Below the pieces are notes generated by a model that worked only from the letters and a program-made list of their open reading frames with translations, was not told the DNA's origin and did no database searches. A stretch of DNA of 64,000 nt from Methyloradius sp035460505 (GTDB taxonomy: Bacteria; Pseudomonadota; Gammaproteobacteria; Burkholderiales; Methylophilaceae). Made by a program: the position numbers and the translations under genes. The DNA is taken from assembly GCA_035460505.1 (NCBI GenBank), contig DATHWP010000047.1:56600-120599 (forward strand). Direction: 5' to 3'. Shown piece after piece: positions 1 through 9,860 of the stretch (position 1 is the first letter of the stretch; each line of letters starts with the position of its first letter).

Positions 1-1747
1 TAGACTCTGGCTCATACAGCGCAATCACATCATGAATCAGTGCATTTATATCAACTTCGGTCAGGTTCACAGCAGGTGCGCGCGCATATTCACTGAATTC
101 ATTGACCATGGTTTTCATTGCGCTGACTTGGCTAACAATCGTATTGGTCGCGCGGCGCAGCATTTCGGCATCATCCGCATTGAGTTTACTCGTGAGCTTA
201 TGCTCCAGCCGTTCGGCAGATAACTGTATGGGTGTCAGCGGGTTTTTGATCTCATGCGCCAACCTGCGAGCGACTTCACCCCAAGCGGCATCCCGCTGCG
301 CTTGTACCATGGCAGTGATGTCATCAAATACGGCCAAGAAACCACTATCGGCTGAATCGGGTAAACGCGTACCGCGAATCAAGATGGTGCGCTTGCCTTG
401 TGTAGTGACAATCTCCATTTGCTCCTGCCACTCACCAGATTCATCCGCGTGAAAATGTCGTAGCACACTGACGGCAAAGTCTTCTAGTACAGGGACTTTT
501 TCTGCCAGCAGTTTAAGTGGCTGTCCAGCAAAGTCTGCCAAGGCGACGCCCAGAATATTCGATGCTGCCAAATTATAGGTGCGTAATTCTGCACGGTCAT
601 TCAAGGCAAGCACGCCTGATGACAAATGCGCCAATATGGTGGCCAGATAGCCACGGGCAGCCTCTACGCGCGCGCGGTTACGCTCAGCGGCGCTAGTAGC
701 ATCCCCCAATTGCCGCGTCATGGTATTGAATGACTGTACCAGTATGCCTAATTCGTCCTTGCCATGTGATGGTAGTACCGTGGTGTAATCGCCACGTGCC
801 AGCGCTTCTGTACCTTTGGCCAAAATCGCGAGTGGTTCCGAAAGCCTTCGACTCACCACAAAAGCAATGGAAACGGCCGACAGCATCGCCAGCATCAAGA
901 CCAGCGTGAGCGTGAGCGAGAACACCTCTTTTAACGATTCACGACTGAGTGATAGCTCCTGATAATCCTGATACACCGCCTGCACTGACTCAGCCGTTGT
1001 AGAAAGGGCTTTCGGTACAGGTTGCAACAATTGCAATATACGGGTTTCGCCAGCTAACTCTGGCATATTGACTGGCGCCAAAACCCGTAAATAAAGGCCT
1101 TTATCAGGGATAGGCTCAATCGTGCCATACACATGCTGGCGCGCTTGCCTGAGCTGCGGAACACTTGGAAGATCGGGCAAGAAGCTTGATGGATCACCAC
1201 TGGAAAATGCCAGGATTCGGCCCTGCAAGGTCAGCAAGACTGCATCTTGAATACCGCTTTTTTCACGCAAATCGTTCAGTACGGTCAAGTGAGTATTGCT
1301 TGGCTGGAAAGCAATATTAATCGCCATGCTTTCACCTTTCTGCTCAATATCAGCCAGCATAATATCAAGCGCGCTCTGACCGAGCCGCAAACCACCTTCC
1401 AGCGCTTTCTCAACCTTAACGTTAAACCATGACTCAATCGAGCGCGTTAGAAAATTCACAGATACGGCATACACCAGCAAACCTGGAATGATCGCCATCA
1501 AAGCCAATGCACTCAATAGCCGTAAGGTAAGGCGGCTGCCCATCACCTTTTGGCTAATCTGCTTGTATAGGCGAGTAAGTTGTACGCCTATGAGCAAGAT
1601 CAGCGCTGCTGCCAAGCCGATGTTCAGAACAAGTAGCGTCGTATAATAATTACCAGACGCGGCCGAATTGGCACTGGCATGCGATAACAAATACAGCAGA
1701 ATCACTGCAAGAATCGCACTGACAAATACGATATATCTCAACCGCAT
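1..1747 (-). CDS. ntrY: Sensor histidine kinase, NtrY-like (3' end outside window)
   Basis: The first 582 residues are visible; the catalytic ATPase end runs off the left edge. In order: three N-terminal membrane segments (about residues 5-25, 38-58, 75-95), a periplasmic region, a fourth membrane segment near residue 290 followed by a HAMP linker, a PAS domain, and a HisKA box with the motif AHEIKNPLTPIQLSAERL. The phospho-acceptor His is residue 498. This architecture and the box sequence are those of NtrY, partner of the sigma-54 activator NtrX in nitrogen or redox control. It follows rsmB and DUF4390 in the same direction, the usual betaproteobacterial order, and ntrX would be expected just left of the window. 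The start is the ATG at 1747. Confidence 0.9.
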   Translation of the reverse strand, partial: MRLRYIVFVSAILAVILLYLLSHASANSAASGNYYTTLLVLNIGLAAALILLIGVQLTRLYKQISQKVMGSRLTLRLLSALALMAIIPGLLVYAVSVNFLTRSIESWFNVKVEKALEGGLRLGQSALDIMLADIEQKGESMAINIAFQPSNTHLTVLNDLREKSGIQDAVLLTLQGRILAFSSGDPSSFLPDLPSVPQLRQARQHVYGTIEPIPDKGLYLRVLAPVNMPELAGETRILQLLQPVPKALSTTAESVQAVYQDYQELSLSRESLKEVFSLTLTLVLMLAMLSAVSIAFVVSRRLSEPLAILAKGTEALARGDYTTVLPSHGKDELGILVQSFNTMTRQLGDATSAAERNRARVEAARGYLATILAHLSSGVLALNDRAELRTYNLAASNILGVALADFAGQPLKLLAEKVPVLEDFAVSVLRHFHADESGEWQEQMEIVTTQGKRTILIRGTRLPDSADSGFLAVFDDITAMVQAQRDAAWGEVARRLAHEIKNPLTPIQLSAERLEHKLTSKLNADDAEMLRRATNTIVSQVSAMKTMVNEFSEYARAPAVNLTEVDINALIHDVIALYEPES

Positions 1748-1804
1748 GACAACTGACTTTTAATCAATATTATTTGATTCATCTGCTTTGAATTAGCGCT
1801 GTCG

Positions 1805-2407
1805 CTATAAGGCAAAAGTTGGCGTCCACATAAACCGCTCAGACACCATTTTCCAATTTTCTGAGCTCATAGCTTCTACCTGCAAGGGCTTGGGCAATTT
1901 TGATTGATCCAGCTTCACCATGAGTCGTGCGCGATAGTTTTTGTCTTTTTTCAGCAAGGCCTTTTCAAAAACCAGCCAGTCATGAATATGCGTAAATTCT
2001 TCTTTAGCTTCAAGGATGGTCGCAAAAGTCTGCTGATGATTACCTTGATTGATTAGGTACTGTCTTGATAACGCGTGATAGCTCAAGGTTACTTGATTAG
2101 TTGTAGTCACCACTTCATCGTCGAACCAGTAACGGTGAGGGATATAAAGTTGAAACTCCACTAAAAAAGTCAGTGGAATGCCTTTGTTCAAGGCATCTTC
2201 AACCTCTGCATTAAAATTCATCTCGAGCTGCGCGTTGACAGCGTAGCTCTCTTCTACAGGCGCTAACTCGGCACTCATGATTTGCAGGCTGCTCGGGTTA
2301 GCCAAAGCAGTAGCAGCTATAGATACAAAAAGGCCAATCAAGGCGATTTTTCTCAGGGTTAAGGCGGCTTTATATTTTTTGTAAAAGGGCATAAAAAAAG
2401 CCATCAT
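1805..2407 (-). CDS. DUF4390 secreted protein
   Basis: A protein of about 200 residues of the DUF4390 family, function unknown, commonly encoded between rsmB and ntrY in betaproteobacteria. The N-terminus has a basic stretch and a hydrophobic core ending near an Ala-Leu-Ala-Asn site, so it is predicted to be exported. The reading frame opens at 2434, but an ATG at 2407, 2404 or 2392 gives a more normal signal peptide. None has a clear ribosome binding site, so the start is uncertain. All choices overlap the end of rsmB by 23-65 bases, which points to translational coupling. It may act with the downstream NtrY sensor, but that is only a neighbourhood inference. Confidence 0.8.
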   Translation of the reverse strand: MMAFFMPFYKKYKAALTLRKIALIGLFVSIAATALANPSSLQIMSAELAPVEESYAVNAQLEMNFNAEVEDALNKGIPLTFLVEFQLYIPHRYWFDDEVVTTTNQVTLSYHALSRQYLINQGNHQQTFATILEAKEEFTHIHDWLVFEKALLKKDKNYRARLMVKLDQSKLPKPLQVEAMSSENWKMVSERFMWTPTFAL

Positions 2408-3674
2408 GTTGTGCGCAAGGGAGTAATTGACCATGATGGAATTTTATATTTTGCTCAGCAGTGGCAGATTGGCTAGATTCAAACTCGAGAGGTAATTGTC
2501 TTGCATCAGCATGCTTCTCCAGAAAGCGGTCAATTTGACTTTGATTTTCTTCATTAAAAATTGAGCAAGTCACATAAAGCAATTTACCACCCTTTGCCAG
2601 TAGTCGCCACAGTGCTGGCAGTATCTGCGCCTGCTGTTTACTGAATGATGCGATATCTGCTTCGCGCCTCAGCCATTTGATATCCACATGCCGCCTCACA
2701 ATGCCAGAAGCAGTGCAAGGCACATCCGCTAGGATACGGTCAAATGGTGTGCCATCCCACCAAGTATCTGGCATCGCAGCATCGCCGACCTTCAACTCTG
2801 CTTGTAAGCCTAGCCTGGTCAAATTACTCTGTGTGCGTTGTAAACGTATTTGGTCACTATCAATGGCCAATAGATTCACCGTAGCCAATTCGAGAATATG
2901 GCCTGTTTTGCCACCAGGCGCGCAACAGGCATCCAGCACATGCATGCCATCTTGCAGATCAAGTAATTTTGCCGCTTGCTGCGCGCCAAAGTCTTGCACT
3001 GAAACTTCACCTGTTGCAAAACCAGGTACTCTTTCTACCGAAGTTGGTTTTCCGAGAACAATAGCGTGAATATCTAAGACCTGCGCCTCGATACCCAGTT
3101 GCGACAGTAAATTACTGTAATCATTGATATTTGTTTTACGCTGATTGACGCGTAAAGTCATGGGAGGATGCTGGTTTCCAGCAAGTAATATTGCTTGCCA
3201 GTCTTCTGGATATTGCTTCTTGAGTTTGTTAATCCACCATTGCGGGTAAGAATACTTCGCGGTTTCATCTGCTGTAATCTTCTGCTGCAAAACTTCGCGC
3301 TGACGTAAATAATTGCGCAATACGCCGTTTACTAAACCTTTTGCCCAAGACTTTCTGGCCTTGATAGCAGCGTTAACAGCTTGATCGACGATAGTATGCG
3401 GCGCGGCCTGATCATGGTTAATCTGATAAATGGCAACGAGTAGCAAACACCGCAAATACTGATCTTGCAAGGGTGTTTCTAATAACTCATTAAGCAACGC
3501 ACGTAGCTCGCCATAAAAGCGCAGCGTGCCATAGCTTAAGTCTTGGGTGACAGCACGTTGCTGCGGCGTAATCTCTTGGTTTTGACGAAATATTTCGTCC
3601 AGAGCAACGGTCAGGTTTTTACCAGCCAGCACATGTGAAACAACATTAGCAGCCAGGCTTTGCGCGACTTGCAC
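2370..3674 (-). CDS. rsmB: 16S rRNA (cytosine967-C5)-methyltransferase RsmB
   Basis: Cytosolic rRNA methyltransferase making m5C967 in 16S rRNA with S-adenosylmethionine. Residues 1-130 form the NusB-like RNA-binding domain. The Rossmann methyltransferase follows, with the SAM loop DACCAPGGKTGHI near residue 247, the motif IV cysteine in ADVPCTASGIVRRH near 318 and the catalytic cysteine in VTCSIFNEEN near 366. Its 434 residues match the family. The start is a GTG directly abutting the htpX stop codon, with no ATG nearby, so coupled translation is likely. It is part of the def-fmt-htpX-rsmB run. Confidence 0.95.
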   Translation of the reverse strand: MQVAQSLAANVVSHVLAGKNLTVALDEIFRQNQEITPQQRAVTQDLSYGTLRFYGELRALLNELLETPLQDQYLRCLLLVAIYQINHDQAAPHTIVDQAVNAAIKARKSWAKGLVNGVLRNYLRQREVLQQKITADETAKYSYPQWWINKLKKQYPEDWQAILLAGNQHPPMTLRVNQRKTNINDYSNLLSQLGIEAQVLDIHAIVLGKPTSVERVPGFATGEVSVQDFGAQQAAKLLDLQDGMHVLDACCAPGGKTGHILELATVNLLAIDSDQIRLQRTQSNLTRLGLQAELKVGDAAMPDTWWDGTPFDRILADVPCTASGIVRRHVDIKWLRREADIASFSKQQAQILPALWRLLAKGGKLLYVTCSIFNEENQSQIDRFLEKHADARQLPLEFESSQSATAEQNIKFHHGQLLPCAQHDGFFYALLQKI

Positions 3675-4517
3675 CTAGTAAGCCATGGCCATGAGGCGAG
3701 CCACACGTTCCTCAGTTTGTGGGTGGGTACTGAACAGGCTTTGCATGCCACCACCCGACAACGGATTAATAATCATCATCTGTGCGGTTTCGGGATGCTG
3801 TTCTGCAGTACCCATCGGGATTTGATGCGCATAATTATGGATTTTCTGTAAGGCGCTGGCTAATGATTTGGGGTCACGCGAAATCTCGGCGCCACCTTTA
3901 TCAGCCTCGAACTCACGTGCACGAGAGATGGCCATTTGTATCAGCATCGCCGCTAGCGGTGCCAATACCATGATGAGCAAACCCACTAAAGGATGTACAT
4001 TGCGGTCACGATGACCGCCTGAAAATAGCAGCCCAAATTGCGCAATTGAAGAAATCGCCCCTGCCATGGTCGCTGAGATGGTTGAAATCAGCGTATCGCG
4101 ATGCTTTACGTGAGCAAGCTCATGCGCCATCACGCCGCGCAGTTCACGCTCAGACAATATATTCATAATGCCAGTGGTTGCTGCTACAGCGGCATGCTCA
4201 GGGTCGCGGCCTGTGGCAAAAGCATTGGGTTGCGCCTCGTCTATGATGTAAACCTTGGGCATGGGTAATTGCGCATTTTGCGCTAGTTCGCGCACCATTC
4301 GGTAGAACTGGGGCGCTGAACTCTCATCCACCTGCCTCGCGTTATACATCTTCAATACAGCTGCATCTGAAAACCAGTAAGCGTAAATATTCATGGCACC
4401 CGCAATAACGAGCGCGATCAGCATGCCATTGGCGCCACCCAGCGATGCACCTACTGCGCCAAACAGTACGACAATACCCGCCATTAAAATGGTGGTTTTA
4501 AACCAGTTACCTAACAT
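3675..4517 (-). CDS. htpX: Protease HtpX (membrane zinc metalloprotease)
   Basis: Inner-membrane M48 metalloprotease that degrades misfolded membrane proteins. The zinc motif HELAH lies near residue 131, and the glutamate ligand is probably in the later AREFEADKGGAE segment. Two hydrophobic pairs flank it (residues 7-50 and about 145-200). At 280 residues it is the normal length. The start ATG has an AGGA ribosome site 8 bases upstream. The gene sits between fmt and rsmB on the same strand. Confidence 0.95.
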   Translation of the reverse strand: MLGNWFKTTILMAGIVVLFGAVGASLGGANGMLIALVIAGAMNIYAYWFSDAAVLKMYNARQVDESSAPQFYRMVRELAQNAQLPMPKVYIIDEAQPNAFATGRDPEHAAVAATTGIMNILSERELRGVMAHELAHVKHRDTLISTISATMAGAISSIAQFGLLFSGGHRDRNVHPLVGLLIMVLAPLAAMLIQMAISRAREFEADKGGAEISRDPKSLASALQKIHNYAHQIPMGTAEQHPETAQMMIINPLSGGGMQSLFSTHPQTEERVARLMAMAY

Positions 4518-4586
4518 CTTTTAAGTCCTCACTCCATGGCTGAACATATTGATTCAACAGTTTAGATGACGGCAATTCGCAAAAAT

Positions 4587-5534
4587 TCAATCGCCAAATC
4601 TTTGACCTACGCTAATGGCATGACCACGAATAAAATCTTTAGCTGACAAACGCTTACCGCCTGGCATTTGCAATTCTTCGACATTGATCAAGCCCTCACC
4701 ACATGCAACGACAATAGAGTCGCCAATAGCCACCACTTCACCTGTTAGCGCTTTCACTACAGTCTGGCTTTTAGCTTCGGTTGCCATCCACAAACGGCAT
4801 ACCTCGCCGTTCAATTTGGTTTGAGCAACAGGGAAAGGATTAAACGCACGTATCTTGCGAGATAAGGCTGACGCACTTTCTGACCAATCAATATCCGCTT
4901 CAGTTTTGTGTAGCTTGGCGGCATACGTTACCAGCGATTCATCCTGGGGTGTAGATTCCAGCTTGCCTTGTTGCACAAGCGTTTGCATGGCCTGCACCAT
5001 CAATGCAGCGCCTAAAATGGAAAGGGCGTCGTGTAGCGTTTGCGCGGTATCCCGCTCTGTAATCGGTAAACTTGCATGCGAAATCATGGAGCCTGCATCA
5101 AGCGCTGGCACGACCTCCATGATGGTTACCCCAGTTGCAGCATCCCCCGCAAGCAATGAGCGCTGAATAGGCGCTGCTCCGCGCCAGCGGGGCAATAAGG
5201 AAGCATGAATATTGAAACAGCCCAACTTTGGCATCTGCAAAACTGAAGTAGGGATAATCAAACCATAAGCCGCGACTATCATGACATCTGCATGCGCTTC
5301 TGCAATTTGCGCCTGCACGGCAGGATCTTTGAGTGTTTCAGGCTGAAACACAGGAATATCATGCTGCAAGGCAAGTGTTTTGACTGGGCTCGCTTTCAGC
5401 TTCATGCCACGCCCCGCAGGCCGATCAGGTTGTGTCAGCACCATAGCAATATGATGCCCAGCATCAATCAATGCCGCTAAGGCTGGTACCGCAAATTCTG
5501 GCGTACCAGCGAAAATAATCTTGAGTGTTGCCAT
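4587..5534 (-). CDS. fmt: Methionyl-tRNA formyltransferase
   Basis: Formylates Met-tRNAi using 10-formyltetrahydrofolate. The N-terminal formyltransferase fold starts with KIIFAGTPEFAVPAL, and the folate/catalytic motif NIHASLLPRWRGAAPIQR is present, followed by the C-terminal tRNA-binding domain. I place the start at the ATG at 5534, one base after the def stop. The frame also has a GTG at 5546, but the ATG gives the canonical N-terminus. The result is 315 residues, typical for the family. Coupled to def, as usual. Confidence 0.96.
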   Translation of the reverse strand: MATLKIIFAGTPEFAVPALAALIDAGHHIAMVLTQPDRPAGRGMKLKASPVKTLALQHDIPVFQPETLKDPAVQAQIAEAHADVMIVAAYGLIIPTSVLQMPKLGCFNIHASLLPRWRGAAPIQRSLLAGDAATGVTIMEVVPALDAGSMISHASLPITERDTAQTLHDALSILGAALMVQAMQTLVQQGKLESTPQDESLVTYAAKLHKTEADIDWSESASALSRKIRAFNPFPVAQTKLNGEVCRLWMATEAKSQTVVKALTGEVVAIGDSIVVACGEGLINVEELQMPGGKRLSAKDFIRGHAISVGQRFGD

Positions 5535-5535
5535 C

Positions 5536-6036
5536 TTAACGGCCACGCTGCCGTTTTTTTAATTTGCTTTTAATGCGAGCCAATTTAAGCGGCGATAGAT
5601 ACTCAACAAAGACTTTACCTAGCAAGTGGTCCATTTCGTGCTGGATACACACTGCCAGCAAACCTTCAGCCTCAATAGTAAAAGGTTTGCCATCGCGACC
5701 AAGCGCTTCGACGGTAATGGTTTCTGCACGCGTCACCATTTCATAGACGCCAGGTACTGATAAACAGCCCTCTTCATAGTCTTTGGTGCCACAACTGGTC
5801 ACGATTCTCGGATTGATAAACACTTTCAGATCGCGCTTATCTTGACTGGTATCAATCACGATAATCTGCTGATGTACATCCACCTGCGTTGCGGCGAGAC
5901 CTATACCTGGGGCGTCATACATCGTTTCAGCCATGTCATCAATCAGGCGCCTGATCGTTGCATCGACTTCTTTGACTGGCTTAGCCACTGTATAAAGTCG
6001 TGGGTCTGGATAGTTTAGGATATTTAAAATTGCCAT
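5536..6036 (-). CDS. def: Peptide deformylase
   Basis: Metalloenzyme removing the N-formyl group from nascent proteins. All three family motifs are visible: GIGLAATQV, EGCLSVPG (metal-binding Cys) and QHEMDHLLG (two metal His and the catalytic Glu). 166 residues. It is the first gene of a minus-strand run def-fmt-htpX-rsmB-DUF4390-ntrY and is divergent from the LysM gene. Confidence 0.97.
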   Translation of the reverse strand: MAILNILNYPDPRLYTVAKPVKEVDATIRRLIDDMAETMYDAPGIGLAATQVDVHQQIIVIDTSQDKRDLKVFINPRIVTSCGTKDYEEGCLSVPGVYEMVTRAETITVEALGRDGKPFTIEAEGLLAVCIQHEMDHLLGKVFVEYLSPLKLARIKSKLKKRQRGR

Positions 6037-6084
6037 AAAAGCTTGATTCTTGAATGAATTACATGATAAATTTAATGCAACTTC

Positions 6085-6101
6085 GCGGATATTGTATCCG
6101 C
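6085..6101. other. Inverted repeat between def and the LysM gene
   Basis: GCGGATA-TTG-TATCCGC is a perfect 7-bp inverted repeat with a 3-base loop in the 87-bp divergent intergenic region. It could be a small operator or an RNA hairpin in a leader. No function can be assigned. Confidence 0.35.
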
Positions 6102-6123
6102 CACCTGACTAAAGGTTCTTAAA

Positions 6124-7260
6124 ATGTTCCGACACATTATAACCCTGCTCTTATTTTGCTGCCTGACATGCTGCCTAATAACCAAGGCAGCAGCAGATGA
6201 AGTGCAACTGCAGGCTAACCATCCAGAACGCTATGTCGTAGTCAAAGGTGACACGCTTTGGGACATTTCAGCAAAATTCCTGAAAGACCCATGGCAATGG
6301 CCAAAGGTCTGGAAGATGAACAAAGCAGAGATTAAGAATCCGAACTTGATTTATCCAGGTGATGTAGTTGTGCTAGATATGAGCAGCGGCAAACCGCAAT
6401 TAAGTGTGTTACGTGAAACCGTTACACTCAATCCTGGCGTAGTTGAAGAGCCATTAGAAAAAGAAGCCATAAAAACTATTGCGCCAAATGTCATTGCTCC
6501 ATTTCTTACGCAACCTTTGATGATTGATCAAGGCGACTTCCAGAATAATCCAAGAATCATTGCTGGCCCTGAAAATCGGGTGGTGTATGCAAACGGCAGC
6601 AAAGTCTACACGACAGAAATCAAGAGTGAGGATGGGCTTTTCTGGCATGTTTACCGCCCAGGTAAAATACTGGTAGATCCGATCACATCTGAAACCTTGG
6701 GTATTGAAGCGATTTATCTTGGTGACGCACGAGTCACTAAATTTGGTGAGCCTACTTCTGTAGAAATCGTCCGCACAAAAGAAGAGATGCACAAGGACGA
6801 TAAGCTGATTAAGGTAAATGACAAATTACTCGATCGATTTGTGCCAAGAGCACCAGATAGCAATATTGAAGGCGTAGTCATGAATATCTACGGTGGCTTT
6901 GGTGAAGCTGGATTGAATCGTGTCATTTCAATTAACAGAGGTACAAAAGACGGTCTGGAAGTAGGCCATGTTTTAGCCATCAACCGTGCTGGTAAATATG
7001 TAAGCAAAGACCCAAACAAGAAAACAACCAACGAAAAATTCAATATGCCTGCATTAAAACCTGCAGACACTGAAAATAAAACCAAGACTGCCACACTCAA
7101 TAGTGATGAGAAAGAAAAAGCCAACCCTGACTTGGTGCGGCTTCCTGATGAGCGTATTGGTTTATTAATGATATTCCGAACTTTCGAGCGCGTTTCTTAC
7201 GGGCTCATCATGCAGGCAAGCCAGCCTGTAAACGTACTCGATGTGGTGAAAACGCCATAA
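6124..7260 (+). CDS. LysM peptidoglycan-binding domain protein
   Basis: 378-residue exported protein. The signal peptide spans roughly residues 1-24, ending after Ala-Ala-Ala. One LysM domain follows (residues about 37-85, VVKGDTLWDISAKFLKDP), then a long region without recognised motifs. LysM binds peptidoglycan glycan chains. The gene lies directly upstream of dprA, a common betaproteobacterial pairing, though no functional link is established. Exact role unknown. Confidence 0.9.
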   Translation: MFRHIITLLLFCCLTCCLITKAAADEVQLQANHPERYVVVKGDTLWDISAKFLKDPWQWPKVWKMNKAEIKNPNLIYPGDVVVLDMSSGKPQLSVLRETVTLNPGVVEEPLEKEAIKTIAPNVIAPFLTQPLMIDQGDFQNNPRIIAGPENRVVYANGSKVYTTEIKSEDGLFWHVYRPGKILVDPITSETLGIEAIYLGDARVTKFGEPTSVEIVRTKEEMHKDDKLIKVNDKLLDRFVPRAPDSNIEGVVMNIYGGFGEAGLNRVISINRGTKDGLEVGHVLAINRAGKYVSKDPNKKTTNEKFNMPALKPADTENKTKTATLNSDEKEKANPDLVRLPDERIGLLMIFRTFERVSYGLIMQASQPVNVLDVVKTP

Positions 7261-7274
7261 TTCTATTGCTATAG

Positions 7275-8384
7275 ATGACCCACATGGCAACCGCCTCAAC
7301 TGCGCAGGATGGTGAAATTGCGCTATGGATTAGCTTAAGTTTAATCAATGGGGTGGGTGGACAAACCCTATGCAAATTGCTCAGCGCTTTTGGAACGCCC
7401 GACGCAATTTATAACGCCTCCGTTAGCCAACTCAAAAATGTTGCATCAGAGGCTGTTACCAAACTAATCGCGCAAGGCCCCGATAATCAAGCAATACAGC
7501 CAACCTTAGATTGGTTAGCCATTGAGGGTAACCATCTCATCACGCTAGCCGATAGCTGCTACCCGAAACTCCTACTCGAAATTGCTGACCCACCCCCGCT
7601 GCTCTACGCAAAAGGCAATCTCGATTTACTCAACATGCCTTCTATTGCCATCGTAGGGAGTCGCAACGCTTCTCCGCAAGGCGCTAAAAATGCTGAAGAT
7701 TTTGCGTGTGCATTAAGTGAATTAGGCTTTTGTATCGTCAGTGGAATGGCATTGGGCATAGATGGCTCTGCGCATATTGGCGCACTTAAAGGTTCGGGCA
7801 ACACCATCGCTGTTGTCGGCACTGGGCTTGATATTGTGTACCCAGCTAAACATAGGGACCTAGCACACCAGATTGCGCAACGTGGGCTGATTATTTCAGA
7901 GTTTGGACTTAACACCCCGTCTCGCCCGCAAAACTTCCCACGACGGAATCGCATCATTAGCGGTTTAAGTCTGGGATGTTTAGTGGTTGAGGCCAATATC
8001 CAAAGCGGCTCTTTGATTACCGCGCGCCTTGCCACAGAGCAGGGGCGTGAAGTATTTGCCATTCCAGGCTCCATCCATTCCCCAGTCTCCAAAGGCTGCC
8101 ATTCCCTGATCAAGCAGGGCGCTAAACTGGTGGATCATGTGCATGATATTGTTTCTGAGCTCCAGCCATTCGCAGGAATAGAAGCCAGGGATGAAACAGA
8201 AATGCCACCCGAAATTGATGATAGCCCCATCCTCACTCACATGGGGTTTGACCCTATCAATATTGAAACCCTGATTGAGCGCAGTGGCTTGACGAGCGAA
8301 CAGCTTTCAGCCATGCTGTTAGTACTGGAGTTAGAGAATAAAGTGGCTACTCTACCGGGTGGTCGCTACCAGCGAATTGCCTGA
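7275..8384 (+). CDS. dprA: DNA-processing protein DprA
   Basis: Loads RecA onto single-stranded DNA during natural transformation. The central Rossmann-like DprA domain has IAIVGSRNASPQGAKNA, GTGLDIVYPAKHRDLA and PRRNRIISGLS. There is a helix-hairpin region N-terminal to it and a winged-helix-like C-terminus (ending LPGGRYQRIA). 369 residues, normal. The start at 7275 is the first ATG; a second ATG three codons later is also possible. It follows the LysM gene by 14 bases, so it is probably cotranscribed. Confidence 0.95.
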   Translation: MTHMATASTAQDGEIALWISLSLINGVGGQTLCKLLSAFGTPDAIYNASVSQLKNVASEAVTKLIAQGPDNQAIQPTLDWLAIEGNHLITLADSCYPKLLLEIADPPPLLYAKGNLDLLNMPSIAIVGSRNASPQGAKNAEDFACALSELGFCIVSGMALGIDGSAHIGALKGSGNTIAVVGTGLDIVYPAKHRDLAHQIAQRGLIISEFGLNTPSRPQNFPRRNRIISGLSLGCLVVEANIQSGSLITARLATEQGREVFAIPGSIHSPVSKGCHSLIKQGAKLVDHVHDIVSELQPFAGIEARDETEMPPEIDDSPILTHMGFDPINIETLIERSGLTSEQLSAMLLVLELENKVATLPGGRYQRIA

Positions 8385-8511
8385 TTCCATTCAGGTCAAC
8401 TTTAAAGGGGTGCTGCTAAATTCGAATTGAATAGCAATGATCAGCCACCTACTTTCAAGGCTACTCATTTGTTCGTCAGCTTGATTTTGATGTACCCAGA
8501 TTAGGGGAAAT

Positions 8512-8970
8512 ATGTTCGAAGTTTTGGTGTATCTGTTTGAAAATTACTTTGAAGCGAATATCCGTCCCGACCAACAAACTCTTGAAAAAGAACTTTCCGC
8601 AGCAGGCTTTGAGCAAGAAGACATTCATGGTGCATTTGACTGGTTTACCTCACTTGAGTCCATGACCAATGATTCTGGCATTGCCTCAACCGACTCAAGC
8701 ACCAGCTTTAGAATTTTTGCAGAAGCAGAAACCAAAAAAATCAGCCAAGAAAGCCTCAGTTTCATACTGTTTCTTGAGCAAGCCAATGTGCTTAATGCTA
8801 TACAACGCGAACTAGTGATAGACCGCGCCATGGCATTGGCTCAGCCAGAAGTAAGGCTTGAAGAAACGCGCTGGATTGTGCTGATGGCTTTATGGAACCA
8901 AGGTAAAGCCAAAGACTATTTATTTGTAGAAGACGCAGTATTTAGCGATACCAAGCCGATTCTGCATTAA
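8512..8970 (+). CDS. smg: Smg family protein (DUF494)
   Basis: 152-residue acidic protein beginning MFEVLVYLFENYFEAN, the typical opening of Smg/DUF494. Function unresolved; it is conserved next to dprA (and usually topA) in beta- and gammaproteobacteria. The start ATG has an AGGGGA ribosome site. topA is not downstream here: the next gene, metF, is convergent. Confidence 0.93.
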   Translation: MFEVLVYLFENYFEANIRPDQQTLEKELSAAGFEQEDIHGAFDWFTSLESMTNDSGIASTDSSTSFRIFAEAETKKISQESLSFILFLEQANVLNAIQRELVIDRAMALAQPEVRLEETRWIVLMALWNQGKAKDYLFVEDAVFSDTKPILH

Positions 8971-8971
8971 C

Positions 8972-8999
8972 GCCTAGCCAATTTAAAGCTTAGCTAGGC
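8972..8999. terminator. Hairpin between convergent smg and metF
   Basis: GCCTAGC...GCTAGGC is a perfect 7-bp stem in the 19-bp gap between the two convergent genes and overlaps the metF stop codon. It has no strong T-run, so it is only a possible bidirectional terminator. Confidence 0.4.
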
Positions 9000-9823
9000 C
9001 TTAACTGGCTGGCAATTTGCGAAATAATACCGGCTTGGTTCAAGGTGTAGAAATGCAAGCCTGGCGCACCGCCAGCCAATAGCTCTTGGCAGAGTTCTGC
9101 CACTACGTCCACGCCAAATGCACGTAGTGAAGGTAAATCATCCCCATAATCCTGAAGCCTCAAGCGCAACCAGCGCGGGATATCTGCCCCACATACATCA
9201 GAAAAACGCGATAACTGGGTAAAGTTATAAATGGGCATAACGCCTGGCACTATTGGAATATCAATGCCTTGCGCTTGGCATTGATCCATAAACCTAAAGT
9301 AAGCATCTGGATTGTAAAAATACTGCGTAATCGCAGCATTTGCCCCTGCGTCCACCTTATTTTTAAAGTGCTGCAAATCACTCGCTGCTGAGCGTGCATC
9401 AGGGTGAAACTCTGGATAAGCAGCTACTTCAATCTGAAACCAATCGCCACTGGCCTGGCGAATAAATTGAACCAACTCGTTGGCGTAGCGAAAATCACCC
9501 GCACTGGCTTCGCCTGAAGGCAAATCACCCCGCAACACTACCAAACGTTTAATACCATTGCTACGATAGGTTTCCAGCAAGGCCGATATTTCCGCTTTAT
9601 TAGATGAGATACCTGAGATGTGGGGCGCTGCATCAAAGCCCTCACCTTGTATCTCAAATACCGTATCTTTGGTGCGATCACGCGTAGAGCCGCCTGCCCC
9701 AAAAGTAACGGAGAAAAACTTGGGGTTCAGCATAGCCAACTGCTTACGTGTTTCACGAAGCTTGGCGATACCTTCTACCGTCTTCGGCGGGAAAAACTCA
9801 AAACTGATAATAGGTTGTGTCAT
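8990..9823 (-). CDS. metF: Methylenetetrahydrofolate reductase
   Basis: FAD enzyme reducing 5,10-methylene-THF to 5-methyl-THF for methionine synthesis. The N-terminus PIISFEFFPPKT and the later TQYFYNPDAYFRF and PGVMPI segments are diagnostic. I chose the ATG at 9823, which gives 277 residues. The frame stays open to a TTG at 9877 inside the neighbouring gene, but the family N-terminus begins at the ATG. It lies in a methyl-cycle block with ahcY and metK. Confidence 0.95.
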   Translation of the reverse strand: MTQPIISFEFFPPKTVEGIAKLRETRKQLAMLNPKFFSVTFGAGGSTRDRTKDTVFEIQGEGFDAAPHISGISSNKAEISALLETYRSNGIKRLVVLRGDLPSGEASAGDFRYANELVQFIRQASGDWFQIEVAAYPEFHPDARSAASDLQHFKNKVDAGANAAITQYFYNPDAYFRFMDQCQAQGIDIPIVPGVMPIYNFTQLSRFSDVCGADIPRWLRLRLQDYGDDLPSLRAFGVDVVAELCQELLAGGAPGLHFYTLNQAGIISQIASQLRPS

Positions 9824-9860
9824 GTAATGCGATGCTTCAATAGTTAAATTGGCTTGGCTA